Counted from the stretch's first letter, positions 34,245 to 43,767 are shown. The stretch: 64,000 nt of DNA from Aquimarina macrocephali JAMB N27 (GCF_000520995.1 NZ_JACA01000022.1:124001-188000), one strand, 5' to 3'. Notes: generated from the letters alone by a model not told the origin. Translations and numbers: made by a program.

Positions 34245-37200
34245 ATGAAAACTAAATTTTTTTATCTAACATTATTTGTGTTTTGCAGCTTCGGGCTGCT
34301 TGCTCAAAAGGGAACTCCCGTAAAAGCTAACTCTGTAAGTGAATCAGCTTACAAAAGGGATATCCCAGCATTTTCTAAAATGAAAAATATTATTTCTGCC
34401 AAAGGGTTTCAACATGTTGCTCCTCCTAAACGTAAAGGAAGTAATACTTTCGTTCCGGGAAAAGGCTTCCCTCAGGGAAATGATCCGCTTATCGAGCGAC
34501 AAAAAAGTGCTCGTAAAATGGCAGTTCGAGCTCCAGTAGCATCTTTTGATGCTCATGTTGGAACTGTGTTAAATGATGCAACAGGGGCTATTGGCCCTAA
34601 TCATTACGTGTATGCATTTAACTCTGGTTTTGGTATCCTCGATAGAACGGGTAACGTTCTATTAGCTGAAGCCTCTTTAGGAACCTTGTTTCCTGGAGAA
34701 ACATTAGGAGATCCAGTGGTGGTATATGATAACTTCGCCGATAGATTTATTATCATGGAGTTTAGTAACTCACCAAATGGATTTTTAATAGCAGTCTGTA
34801 AAGGACCAGATCCAGTAAATGATGGATGGTCTACCTATAGATTTAACACGGGAACATTTCCTGATTATGAAAAATTATCTATCTGGAGTGATGGATACTA
34901 CATTACTGCAAATAAAGATCAAAATGCTCCAGATACTAATGATGTTGTATTTGTGGTAGAACGAGATAAGATGATTGCAGGAGAAACAACGGCTCAAATG
35001 GTAAGTTTTCCTTTACCAGGAGCAGAAACCAATGGGTTTTACAGTCCAGGAGGATTTAATGCTACAGGTACAACACTTCCTCCGGCAGGCGTAGGTTGTT
35101 CTATCGTGTACATGCAAGATGATAGCTGGTCTGGGATTTCAACAGATCACTTAAAAGTATGGACAACTAGTGTAAATTGGACGACTCCAGCGAATTCTAC
35201 AATTTCACAACCGCAATCGATCAATACAGCACCTTTTGATAGTGTGTTTGATAATGGATCTTTTCAAAACCTTGATGAACCAGGTAGTGGACCAGACATA
35301 GATGCATTACAAGCAACTATGATGTATATGACAAACTATAGACGTTTTGGTACTCATAACTCTGTGGTAATGAATTTTGTGGTAGACTTAGATGGTAATG
35401 ATAGCTTAGCTGGTATTCGTTGGTATGAACTTCGCCAAACTGCAGATGGGCAACCATGGACTATTTATCAAGAAGGTACATATACACAACCAGATGGACT
35501 TAGTGCTTTCTGTGGAAGTATTGCTCAGGATTCACAAGGTAATATCGGATTAGCATATACAGTAGTAAGTACTAGTGTATATACTTCACTACGATACACT
35601 GGTCGATTAGCTAGTGATCCGGTAGGAACAATGACTGTTGCAGAACAGGTTTCTGCAGATGGAGATAGCCAGAATAATAGAGGTGATGGTCGTTACGGAG
35701 ATTATGGTCAAATGACTATAGATCCATTAGATGATAAAACTTTCTGGCATATTAGTGAGTATATGAAAGGACCAGCTCCTAATGTGAGAAAGAGTCATGT
35801 TGTAGCTTTTAGAATTGAACCAGATACTCCGGATACAGAAGCTCCTACAGCTCCTGCTAATCTAACTGCATCTAATACTACTGATGTTTCTACTTCATTG
35901 AGCTGGGACGCATCTACTGATAATGTAGGAGTTACTGCATATGATGTATATCAAGGTGGTGCGGTAGTGGCAACTGTAGCTACAACTACAGCTGATATCA
36001 CTGGGTTAACAGCAAGTACATCTTATGATTTCTCTATAAAGGCAAAAGATGCAGCAGGAAATGAATCTGCTGCAAGTGCAACACTTACTGTTACTACAGT
36101 TGCACCAGATACTCAGGCACCAACTGTACCTGCAAATTTAACAGCATCTAATACTTCAGCAGGTCAGACTACCTTAAACTGGGATGCATCTACTGATAAT
36201 GTAGGTGTTGCAGGATATGATGTATTACAAGACGGAGCTGTAGTTGCTACTGTAAACGCTACAACTAATATAGTAACTGGACTTTCTCCTGAGACTACAT
36301 ATGAGTTTAAGGTGTTAGCAAAAGATGCTGCCGGAAATGAATCAGCTACGAGTACACCAATAAGTGTAACTACTCTAGCCGCAACAGGGTGTTTAAATGG
36401 AGTTGCTGTTCCATATAGTGAAAGTTTTGAAAGTGATTTTGGAGGATGGACGCAAGCATCAGGAGATGATCTAGACTGGTCAAGAGATTCTGGAGGTACA
36501 CCTTCTAATAATACAGGACCTTCAAGTGCAGATGATGGATCAACTTATATTTATGTTGAAGCATCTGGAAATGGTACTGGGTATCCAAACAAAAGAGCAA
36601 TTCTTAATTCTCCTTGTGTTGACCTTAGCGGTGCTACAGCGGCTGTATTTTCATTTAGTTACCATATGTATGGTGGTGCTGATTTTGGATCACTGGATGT
36701 TGAAGCAAGTAATGATGATGGTGCAACCTGGACCAGTATTTGGAACAAAAGCGGAAACCAGGGGGACTCTTGGCAAGCTGCTACAATAGATTTGGCAGCT
36801 TATCTTGGAGTTGGACTACAATTACGATTTAATCGTGTAACTGGGAATACTTGGCAAGCTGATGCAGCAATAGACAAAATATCACTTACTAGTGATACTA
36901 CAGGAAATTGCGCTACAGGTGATTTATCCTTAAGTATAACATTTGATAACTACCCAGAAGAGACTTCTTGGACATTAACTGATGCAGGAGGTGCAACAGT
37001 GGCTTCAAAAAGCTATTCTACGGCAAACCCAGATGGATCTACTGTTACAGAAACTATTAGCGCACCAGCTTCAGGAAGCTATACATTTACAATTTCTGAT
37101 TCTTTTGGAGACGGGATTTGCTGTTCATATGGTAATGGTTCTTATACGTTATCAAGTAGTGCAGGTACTATTGCATCAGGAGGAGAGTTTACGAATTCTG

Positions 37201-37508
37201 ACGCTACAGAGTTCTGTGTGCAGGGATCAAGTGTAAGGTTAGATACTTATGAATTAACAGATGTTAACTCAAATGACAAGCGATTTATGTTGTATCCGAA
37301 CCCAACTAAAGATGTTTTAAATATAACAGTTGGTAAAACACCAATCCAAAAATTAGAGATCTTCTCTATGTTTGGTCAAAAAGTTCGTAGCATTGATGGT
37401 CAGGGAATTAAGCAAATTGATGTAAGTAATCTTACAGCAGGAACTTATTTTGCAAGAATTACTGCTAAAGAAACTATTGTTACAAGAAGTTTTATTGTAG
37501 CAAAATAA
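34245..37508 (+). CDS. Large T9SS-secreted protein with FN3 and MAM-like domains
   Basis: A 1087-residue secreted protein. Signal peptide MKTKFFYLTLFVFCSFGLLAQ. Residues 100-530 form an uncharacterised beta-rich domain with WD/propeller-like content (GAIGPNHYVYAFNSGFG). Two fibronectin type III domains follow (about 535-625 and 627-715; each with the AxPANLTASN start and LSWDAST/LNWDAST strand). Residues 720-885 form a MAM/jelly-roll-like domain (PYSESFESDFGGW, then LRFNRVTGNTWQADAAIDKI). A Cys-containing beta domain with SFGDGICCSYGNGSY follows. The last 75 residues are a type A T9SS sorting domain (YPNPTKDVLNI, FSMFGQKV, LTAGTYFARI). It is likely a surface adhesin or hydrolytic enzyme delivered by the gliding-linked T9SS; no catalytic motif was recognised. 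Confidence 0.85.
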   Translation: MKTKFFYLTLFVFCSFGLLAQKGTPVKANSVSESAYKRDIPAFSKMKNIISAKGFQHVAPPKRKGSNTFVPGKGFPQGNDPLIERQKSARKMAVRAPVASFDAHVGTVLNDATGAIGPNHYVYAFNSGFGILDRTGNVLLAEASLGTLFPGETLGDPVVVYDNFADRFIIMEFSNSPNGFLIAVCKGPDPVNDGWSTYRFNTGTFPDYEKLSIWSDGYYITANKDQNAPDTNDVVFVVERDKMIAGETTAQMVSFPLPGAETNGFYSPGGFNATGTTLPPAGVGCSIVYMQDDSWSGISTDHLKVWTTSVNWTTPANSTISQPQSINTAPFDSVFDNGSFQNLDEPGSGPDIDALQATMMYMTNYRRFGTHNSVVMNFVVDLDGNDSLAGIRWYELRQTADGQPWTIYQEGTYTQPDGLSAFCGSIAQDSQGNIGLAYTVVSTSVYTSLRYTGRLASDPVGTMTVAEQVSADGDSQNNRGDGRYGDYGQMTIDPLDDKTFWHISEYMKGPAPNVRKSHVVAFRIEPDTPDTEAPTAPANLTASNTTDVSTSLSWDASTDNVGVTAYDVYQGGAVVATVATTTADITGLTASTSYDFSIKAKDAAGNESAASATLTVTTVAPDTQAPTVPANLTASNTSAGQTTLNWDASTDNVGVAGYDVLQDGAVVATVNATTNIVTGLSPETTYEFKVLAKDAAGNESATSTPISVTTLAATGCLNGVAVPYSESFESDFGGWTQASGDDLDWSRDSGGTPSNNTGPSSADDGSTYIYVEASGNGTGYPNKRAILNSPCVDLSGATAAVFSFSYHMYGGADFGSLDVEASNDDGATWTSIWNKSGNQGDSWQAATIDLAAYLGVGLQLRFNRVTGNTWQADAAIDKISLTSDTTGNCATGDLSLSITFDNYPEETSWTLTDAGGATVASKSYSTANPDGSTVTETISAPASGSYTFTISDSFGDGICCSYGNGSYTLSSSAGTIASGGEFTNSDATEFCVQGSSVRLDTYELTDVNSNDKRFMLYPNPTKDVLNITVGKTPIQKLEIFSMFGQKVRSIDGQGIKQIDVSNLTAGTYFARITAKETIVTRSFIVAK

Positions 37509-37535
37509 TTTCTGAACAAATAAAAAATTAATGTT

Positions 37536-37569
37536 AAGAGGCTGTCTTTTTTAGACAGCCTCTTTTTTT
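37536..37569 (+). terminator. Terminator of the T9SS cargo gene
   Basis: AAGAGGCTGTCT (37536-37547), T5 loop, AGACAGCCTCTT (37553-37564), then T-run. 12-bp perfect stem. Confidence 0.88.
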
Positions 37570-37709
37570 ATTAAATCAAGAAGAGGATGGTGTTTCAGGA
37601 ATTATATTATTTTTGCGTTGAGCTTGTCGATATAAACAAAGACAAACTTTTGTAGTAGGATTCTCAATAAAGTACTTACTGCTCAATATTAATTATATAA
37701 TACCAGATA

Positions 37710-39677
37710 ATGATCAATAAGTCCACTATAGATGCTGTATTCGAAACTGCTCGGTTAGAAGAAGTAATAGGTGACTTTGTGCAATTAAAAAAAGCAGGGA
37801 GTAATTTTAAAGGATTAAGTCCATTTAGTGATGAAAGAACACCTTCTTTTATGGTGTCGCCCGTAAAACAGATTTGGAAAGATTTTTCTAGCGGAAAAGG
37901 AGGTAATGTAGTTGCTTTTTTGATGGAACATGAGCATTTTACATATCCTGAAGCCATAAAATATTTGGCTAAAAAATATAATATTGAATTTGAAGAAACC
38001 GAGCAAACCGATGAACAAAAGCAGCAAGCAGATGAAAGAGAAAGTATGTATCTGGTTAGTGAGTTTGCTAATACTTTTTTTCAGAATTCTTTACTTAAAA
38101 CAGAACAAGGTAAAGCCATAGGGCTAACTTATTTTAAAGAAAGAGGATTTACCGAAGAAACTATAAAAAAGTTTGGACTAGGATATTCTCCTGATGTTTG
38201 GGATGCATTGACGGCAGAAGCAATTAAAAAAGGATATCAATTAAACTACCTGGAGAAAACAGGTCTTACCATAGTAAAAGAAGAAAAACAATTTGATCGT
38301 TTCAAAGGTAGAGTGATGTTTCCCATTCAATCAATGTCTGGCCGTGTCCTGGGTTTTGGAGGGAGAATCTTAACCAATGAGAAAAAAGCGGCAAAATATC
38401 TTAACTCTCCAGAGAGTGATATCTACCATAAGAGTAAGGTGCTTTATGGGATTTATCATGCAAAACAAACTATTGCCAAAGAAGATAACTGTTATCTTGT
38501 AGAAGGATACACAGATGTTATTCAGTTTAATCAAACAGGTGTCACCAACGTAGTTTCTTCGTCTGGTACGGCATTAACGTCAGATCAAATTCGTCTAATT
38601 AGCAGACTAACCAAGAATGTCACGGTATTGTTTGATAGTGATGCCGCTGGGATGCGAGCATCTTTAAGAGGGATTGATTTGATTCTTGAACAAGGAATGA
38701 ATGTAAAAGTCTGTAGTTTTCCTGATGGGGAAGATCCAGATAGCTTTGCCAAGCAAAATACGCTAGAAGAACTAAGAGGGTATCTCGAAGAAAATGTTCA
38801 GGATTTTATTAGTTTTAAAGCGTCACTATTACAGCAAGAATCTAAGAATGATCCTATTAAGAGGGCAGAATTAGTTAGAGATATGGTAACTAGTATTTCT
38901 AAAATTCCTGATGTGATCAAACGAGAAATTTATGTCAAAGAATGTTCTAGAATAATGGACATTTCTGAAGATGTATTGTTCGATACTTTGGCGCAAATTC
39001 GTAATGTTGATGTAAAAGGAGGCCGTAAACAGCAAAAACAACATCAGAAGTCATTAGAAGTTGTAAAAACAGAAACTTCACAATCTCCAAAGGTTAACGA
39101 ACAGTATGAACTAGAACGAAAGATAATAGAGATATTGCTACTTTATGGAAGCCATGAAGAAGAGTTTGAAGATCTTGTCTTAAAAGAAAATGATGAAGGG
39201 AATCTCGTTTTAGAGCCAGAAGTACACACCACAAAAGTATTTGAGAAAATATATCTTGATCTTCAGGATGATGAAATAGAATTTACTAATAATAGTTTTA
39301 AAGAGATATACGCCGTTTTGATTGAGCAATTACAACAAAATGAGGAATTTAAAATCGAAACCTTTATTAATCATATAGCTCCAGAAATAGCCTCAGAGAT
39401 TACGGCTATCATGATGAATGAAGAGCGATATACATTACATAGATGGATAGATATGGAGATCCATGTAAAACAAAAAAACTTTACGATAGCTCAGTATGTA
39501 AGTGATATTATCTTAAACCTACGAAGATTCCTGATTAGTCAAAAAGTAGAAGAGCTCTCACAAGAAGTGAAAGCTCCAAATACTGATGCCAATGATAATC
39601 AAGAAACCATACAGGATATCATGGATTATCTATCATTAAAAAGAATATTGTCTGAAAAGCTAAACCGAGTGGTCTAG
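37710..39677 (+). CDS. dnaG: DNA primase DnaG (zinc-finger ligands absent)
   Basis: Synthesises RNA primers at the replication fork. The 655 residues have the usual order: N-terminal CHC2-type fold (1-100), catalytic core with TOPRIM domain (VEGYTDV, then VLFDSDAAGMRAS around residues 305-325), and a C-terminal helicase-interaction region. In the CHC2 region the overall sequence is conserved (NFKGLSPFSDERTPSFMVSP, then DFSSGKGGN), but the positions of the four zinc ligands are S37, S40, D58 and S61, so zinc cannot be bound in the normal way. A -7-like TATTTTTG is at 37608-37615, 95 bp upstream. Its last four bases overlap the convergent regulator gene. Confidence 0.93.
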   Translation: MINKSTIDAVFETARLEEVIGDFVQLKKAGSNFKGLSPFSDERTPSFMVSPVKQIWKDFSSGKGGNVVAFLMEHEHFTYPEAIKYLAKKYNIEFEETEQTDEQKQQADERESMYLVSEFANTFFQNSLLKTEQGKAIGLTYFKERGFTEETIKKFGLGYSPDVWDALTAEAIKKGYQLNYLEKTGLTIVKEEKQFDRFKGRVMFPIQSMSGRVLGFGGRILTNEKKAAKYLNSPESDIYHKSKVLYGIYHAKQTIAKEDNCYLVEGYTDVIQFNQTGVTNVVSSSGTALTSDQIRLISRLTKNVTVLFDSDAAGMRASLRGIDLILEQGMNVKVCSFPDGEDPDSFAKQNTLEELRGYLEENVQDFISFKASLLQQESKNDPIKRAELVRDMVTSISKIPDVIKREIYVKECSRIMDISEDVLFDTLAQIRNVDVKGGRKQQKQHQKSLEVVKTETSQSPKVNEQYELERKIIEILLLYGSHEEEFEDLVLKENDEGNLVLEPEVHTTKVFEKIYLDLQDDEIEFTNNSFKEIYAVLIEQLQQNEEFKIETFINHIAPEIASEITAIMMNEERYTLHRWIDMEIHVKQKNFTIAQYVSDIILNLRRFLISQKVEELSQEVKAPNTDANDNQETIQDIMDYLSLKRILSEKLNRVV

Positions 39678-40306
39678 CTAATATGCAATAATCTGGATTG
39701 ATGAATTAGGTCTGCAAGATTATCTACTTTTAGTTTTTTGAGCAGTCGCGTCTTATACGTACTTACTGTTTTCTCATTAATAGATAATGTAGAAGCTATA
39801 TCTTTATTACGTTTTCCGGAAGATAATAGATTGAGTACCTCTATTTCTCTGGAGGATAGTTTTTTATATTTTACAACCATATTATTTTCATTAGCATTTC
39901 CATTTGCTAATTGCTGTGTAAGGTTATCATTTAAATATATACCACCCCTTGCAACGCGTTCGATTGCTTTTTTAAGTGTTTTTGTTGGTACTGTTTTGGA
40001 TAAGTATGCCGAAGCTCCTGCTTTAATAGCACTTAAAGCGTACATTTCTTCAGGATGAGAACTAAAAATAATTACTTTGATTCTAGGAAATTCTTTTTTA
40101 ATTGTTCTCAATGCCATAATTCCATTGATTTGAGGTAAATCTAACTCCATGATGAGTACATCTGGAGTATTAGCTTTCAAAACATCATACATCTCGTTTC
40201 CGTTACTTACTTTGCCAATGATCTCATAATCTTCTGAGTTGCGAAATAAAGAAACGATCCCCTTCCTTGTAATTGGATGATGATCTGCGATTAATACGGT
40301 TGTCAT
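39674..40306 (-). CDS. NarL/LuxR-type response regulator with Glu at the phosphorylation site
   Basis: A 210-residue regulator: receiver domain 1-120, LuxR-type helix-turn-helix 145-205 (LSSREIEVLNLLSSGKRNKDIASTLSINEKTVSTY). In the receiver, the phosphoacceptor Asp is replaced by Glu54 (DVLIMELDLPQING; the acceptor is four residues before the Pro), and the second acidic residue of the pocket is His9 (IADHHP, usually DDHP). The switch Ser (FSSH) and Lys (YLSKTVP) remain. It therefore may be active without phosphorylation or controlled in another way. No kinase gene is nearby. Its target is unknown. Tail-to-tail overlap with dnaG is four bases. Confidence 0.88.
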   Translation of the reverse strand: MTTVLIADHHPITRKGIVSLFRNSEDYEIIGKVSNGNEMYDVLKANTPDVLIMELDLPQINGIMALRTIKKEFPRIKVIIFSSHPEEMYALSAIKAGASAYLSKTVPTKTLKKAIERVARGGIYLNDNLTQQLANGNANENNMVVKYKKLSSREIEVLNLLSSGKRNKDIASTLSINEKTVSTYKTRLLKKLKVDNLADLIHQSRLLHIS

Positions 40307-40447
40307 TCTTGTTTACGATTGTTAATGTTAGTTTAATTTTAAGAGTGTAACATCTTAGGCTAGGGGTAATTTTTAAATCTTTGTGCAAAATTACTAAGAA
40401 CTAGTCCTCGTAAACTTTTTTTTATGTATTTATCGACAAAATGTTGC

Positions 40448-41236
40448 TTATAATAGATTAACGGGTATTTTACACACCGGAATAGGGGTCATTTTATGTT
40501 GGTTTACGGTATTTAGACGGACGAAAATTTCAAAAACCTCTTGCTCTCTTCCTTTAAAATCATCAATATTTTTACCTTCATCTTTCATTTTCATAGCCCA
40601 TTCTAATTCATCATAACTTGCACCAATTTGATCTTCATCACTCCTGCTATCTCCAAATAACCCATCGGTTGGAGAAGCAATTTGTATAGAATTTGGTACC
40701 CCTAGAGCTTCTCCTATTGTGTAGACTTCACTTTTTAATAAGTTTGCAATAGGACTCAAATCTACACCACCATCCCCATATTTGGTGTAAAAACCAACTC
40801 CAAAGTCTTCAACCTTATTGCCTGTTCCGGCAACTAGGTATTTATATAAACCAGCAAAGTAATATAATGTAGACATTCTTAATCGCGCTCTGGTGTTTGC
40901 TAATGATAGATCAAGTTGTGCACTTGGAGCCATTTCTGGAACGACAGATTTTAGTTCTTCAAAAACAGGAGTCAAATCAACTCTTGTATCAGAAACATTA
41001 GGAAACCTTCCTTTTAAATGATTAATATGCTCTTGGGCTCTTGTTACTTGACTCTGAGCTTGATGAATGGGCATTTCTACGCAAAGCGTTTTTAATCCTG
41101 TTTTTGCACATAAAGAAGAAGTAACAGCGCTATCAATCCCCCCGCTTACACCAATAACAAAACCTTCTATGTTTGCATTAGTAGCGTATTCCTTTAACCA
41201 GTTTACAATATGATCAATTACTTTTTCTGTTTGCAT
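40448..41236 (-). CDS. nadE: Ammonia-dependent NAD+ synthetase
   Basis: Last step of NAD synthesis, amidating nicotinic acid adenine dinucleotide with ammonia. The 262 residues contain the PP-loop SGGIDSAV near residue 31, the LANTRARLRMSTLYYFA stretch, GTGNKVEDFGVGFYTKYGDGGVDLSPI and the C-terminal PIPVCKI. There is no glutaminase domain, so it uses ammonia directly. It is divergent from gldB-gldC, an arrangement also known near gldB in other gliding flavobacteria. Confidence 0.93.
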   Translation of the reverse strand: MQTEKVIDHIVNWLKEYATNANIEGFVIGVSGGIDSAVTSSLCAKTGLKTLCVEMPIHQAQSQVTRAQEHINHLKGRFPNVSDTRVDLTPVFEELKSVVPEMAPSAQLDLSLANTRARLRMSTLYYFAGLYKYLVAGTGNKVEDFGVGFYTKYGDGGVDLSPIANLLKSEVYTIGEALGVPNSIQIASPTDGLFGDSRSDEDQIGASYDELEWAMKMKDEGKNIDDFKGREQEVFEIFVRLNTVNQHKMTPIPVCKIPVNLL

Positions 41237-41310
41237 TCTTCGTTATTTGTTAGTGTTAATTTAAATCTAAATACTATGAGTATTTCAATTTTATACTTCG
41301 TATTTCGATC

Positions 41311-41342
41311 TTTGTCTGTGGTAATTTGATATATTACCTTTG
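41311..41342 (+). promoter_or_regulatory. gldB-gldC promoter, TTTG-N20-TACCTTTG
   Basis: TTTG at 41311-41314 and TACCTTTG at 41335-41342 match both promoter elements exactly with ideal spacing; transcription would start near 41348, 70 bp before the gldB start. Confidence 0.65.
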
Positions 41343-41417
41343 CGAATATAAAATTAATAAAAAAAGATGGCGTTCTGGAATAGTAGAAATTATTTAGAGA
41401 GATATTATAATTTAGGA

Positions 41418-42386
41418 ATGAATAGTATTAAGTATATAAAATTAGCCATTGTTTTTTGCGTTTTATTTTCTTGTTCAAACAAAGATAAAGTAGATAAAGA
41501 AGTTGCTGAAATCCCGGTAGAAATTAAAGTTGAACGTTTTGATCGATTATTTGCAGAAGTAACACAAGAAAACTTACCTAATCTTAAAAAAGAGTACCCT
41601 TTTTTATTTTCAGAAAAGTATGCAGATAGCGTATGGATTAAAAGATCTCGAGATACAATACAGCAAGAAGTAAACAAAGAAGTAGAAAAAACTTTTTCTG
41701 ATTTTTCTTCTGAAGAAAATGAACTGCATTCACTTTTTCAACATATTAAATATTATTTCCCAGAAATTAAAGAACCTAGAGTGGTTGCAATTACCAATGA
41801 TGTAGATTATCATAATAAGGTCGTGCTTTCAAAAGGATTACTTATTATTTCCTTGGATACATATCTAGGTAAAGATCATCACTTTTATGAAGGGATACAA
41901 AAATACTTAAGGCAGCATTTTGATAGACAAAATATAGTACCAGATGTAGCTTCTATGTACGCCAAAAACCAGATAGGGCCGATTAGAGATAGAACGTTTT
42001 TAGGAAATCTTGTGTCCTTTGGAAAAGAGCTATATCTAAAAAATTTGCTTTTACCTGATTTTAGCGATGCCAGAAAAATAGGGTATACCGAAGAACAGTA
42101 TGCCTGGGCAAAAGCTAATGAAGAACAAATCTGGAGATATTTCATAGATCGCCAATTGTTATACAGTACAGATAGTACTCTTATGCCTAGATTTTTGTAT
42201 CCTGGGCCTTTTTCAAAATTTTATTTGGAAGAAATTGATCAGGAAGCACCAGATAGAATAGGACAATTTATAGGATGGAGAATTGTAGCTTCGTATATGA
42301 AAAATAACAATGTATCTTTGCGGCAATTAATAGTGGCAGATGCCGAAACGATTTTTAATAGATCAAAATATAAACCCGAAAGATAA
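41418..42386 (+). CDS. gldB: Gliding motility lipoprotein GldB
   Basis: Essential gliding lipoprotein, thought to be in the inner or periplasmic-facing membrane and to support the gliding/T9SS machinery; its exact action is unknown. I start at 41418 (MNSIKYIKLAIVFCVLFSC), which gives a lipoprotein signal with Cys19 and 322 residues; an upstream ATG at 41367 would spoil it. Family stretches are ERFDRLFAEV, YPFLFSEKYADSVW, DVDYHNKVVLSKGLLIISLDTYLG and FIGWRIVASYMK. Its stop overlaps the gldC start by one base (TAATG). Confidence 0.9.
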   Translation: MNSIKYIKLAIVFCVLFSCSNKDKVDKEVAEIPVEIKVERFDRLFAEVTQENLPNLKKEYPFLFSEKYADSVWIKRSRDTIQQEVNKEVEKTFSDFSSEENELHSLFQHIKYYFPEIKEPRVVAITNDVDYHNKVVLSKGLLIISLDTYLGKDHHFYEGIQKYLRQHFDRQNIVPDVASMYAKNQIGPIRDRTFLGNLVSFGKELYLKNLLLPDFSDARKIGYTEEQYAWAKANEEQIWRYFIDRQLLYSTDSTLMPRFLYPGPFSKFYLEEIDQEAPDRIGQFIGWRIVASYMKNNNVSLRQLIVADAETIFNRSKYKPER

Positions 42387-42724
42387 TGGCGAATAATCAT
42401 AAATCAGAAATAAAAATAGATATAGAGTTAGATGAAAACAGGATTCCAGAAAAATTAAGATGGACAGCAAAAGATGGTGGTGTAGAGAACGAAGAAACCA
42501 AAGCAATGCTGCTATCTGTATGGAATAGCAAAAATAAAGAAAGTCTTCGTATTGATTTATGGACCAAAGATATGCCCGTGGATGAAATGAAGATCTTTTT
42601 TCATCAAACATTAGTCGCTATGAGTGATACTTTTTATCGAGCTACGCAAGACGAAAAAATGTCGGCAACCATGAAAGATTTTTGTGATTACTTCGCCGAA
42701 AAATTGGAACTTAAACAAAAATAA
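42386..42724 (+). CDS. gldC: Gliding motility protein GldC
   Basis: A 112-residue small soluble protein without signal peptide, adjacent to gldB as in Flavobacterium johnsoniae. Recognisable by KSEIKIDIELDENRIPEKL, the acidic WTAKDGGVENEETKAMLLSVW and the C-terminal CDYFAEKLELKQK. GldC enhances gliding, probably by supporting GldB; it is not known to be strictly essential. Translational coupling to gldB is shown by the one-base overlap. Confidence 0.9.
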   Translation: MANNHKSEIKIDIELDENRIPEKLRWTAKDGGVENEETKAMLLSVWNSKNKESLRIDLWTKDMPVDEMKIFFHQTLVAMSDTFYRATQDEKMSATMKDFCDYFAEKLELKQK

Positions 42725-42785
42725 TAGTTTATTTTTTTTTGAAATGTTTTGCCAACTTTGTTGACTAAATGTCAAAATCCAAACG

Positions 42786-43151
42786 TTGAAAAAAACCTTG
42801 TTTTTTGTATATAATGCACAGTCAGATATTTGGAATAAATATCTTGATAACCTTCATAAAATTATAAGTCCGACTACATATTCATGTGATCTTTGCAGTC
42901 TTACTCATGGTAACTTTTCTGAAAAAAAGGTATGGAAGGATTTTAGGGAAAATTCAGATTATGAATTTGTGTTTATGTATAAAGATGAGTTTTTAGATGC
43001 ATATTCGTATCTAGAAGATAAGAGCTTTAATCTTCCTATTATCTTTCAAAAACAAGAAGAAAAAATTGATTTACTATTTGATTCAGAAGGATTATCGTCC
43101 TTAAACTCTGCAGAAGAATTAATAGATTTTTTGAAAAAGAAAATAAGCTAA
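42786..43151 (+). CDS. Small conserved-type protein with CxxC motif, unknown
   Basis: A 121-residue soluble protein starting at TTG (42786; no usable ATG). Near residues 34-37 it has C-D-L-C in SPTTYSCDLCSLTHGNFSEKK, which could bind metal or act in redox. The rest is mixed alpha/beta (KTLFFVYNAQSD at the start; ELIDFLKKK at the end). I do not recognise the family. It is 61 bp after gldC and overlaps engB tail-to-tail by four bases. A link to gliding is possible from location only. Confidence 0.65.
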   Translation: MKKTLFFVYNAQSDIWNKYLDNLHKIISPTTYSCDLCSLTHGNFSEKKVWKDFRENSDYEFVFMYKDEFLDAYSYLEDKSFNLPIIFQKQEEKIDLLFDSEGLSSLNSAEELIDFLKKKIS

Positions 43152-43753
43152 GATTTTTTTAGCTTCGAATTAATTTCTGTTATGTAGTTAAGAACGTCCT
43201 CTTTGCCTAAGCCAGAAGAAGAAGAAGTGATGAAATAATTAGGCATTTCTTCCCAGTACTTGAGCATTTCTTCGGTATAGGCAGCTATTTGAGCGGGCAG
43301 CTTATTTTTTGAAAGCTTGTCAGATTTTGTGAAAATAATAGAAAATGGTATTTGATTTTCACCCAACCATTGCATAAATTCAAGGTCTATTTTTTGTGGT
43401 TCATGACGACAATCCACTAATACGAAGGCACTAACTAATTGTACTCGTTTAGAGAAGTATGCCGTAATAAATTTCTGAAATACTTTTTTTGAAGATTTAG
43501 ATACTCTTGCATACCCATACCCTGGTAAATCAACTAAAAACCAGGTTTTATTGATAATGAAATGATTAATCAGCTGTGTTTTTCCTGGTCTTCCAGATGT
43601 TTTAGCAAGACTCTTACGGCTAGTAAGCATATTGATCAATGAGGATTTGCCAACATTAGATCTGCCTATGAATGCATATTCAGGGAGTTTGTCTTTAGGA
43701 CATTTGTCAACATCGCTATTACTCATTACAAATTCAGCGCTACTAATCTTCAT
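43148..43753 (-). CDS. engB: Ribosome biogenesis GTPase EngB/YsxC/YihA
   Basis: GTPase needed for 50S subunit assembly. 201 residues with standard motifs: G1 GRSNVGKSSLIN, G2 SGRPGKTQLIN, G3 DLPGYGYA, G4 FTKSDK and G5-like TSSSSGLG. It is the second gene of a minus-strand pair with the alpha/beta hydrolase (14 bp gap). Confidence 0.93.
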   Translation of the reverse strand: MKISSAEFVMSNSDVDKCPKDKLPEYAFIGRSNVGKSSLINMLTSRKSLAKTSGRPGKTQLINHFIINKTWFLVDLPGYGYARVSKSSKKVFQKFITAYFSKRVQLVSAFVLVDCRHEPQKIDLEFMQWLGENQIPFSIIFTKSDKLSKNKLPAQIAAYTEEMLKYWEEMPNYFITSSSSGLGKEDVLNYITEINSKLKKS

Positions 43754-43767
43754 AGTATCAATTATGA

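Noticed and set aside
36526..37236. Open frames of 84-87 codons in other frames within the T9SS cargo gene.
   Set aside because: Frame shadows of a strongly supported coding region with Met/Leu/Gln-rich, low-complexity translations.
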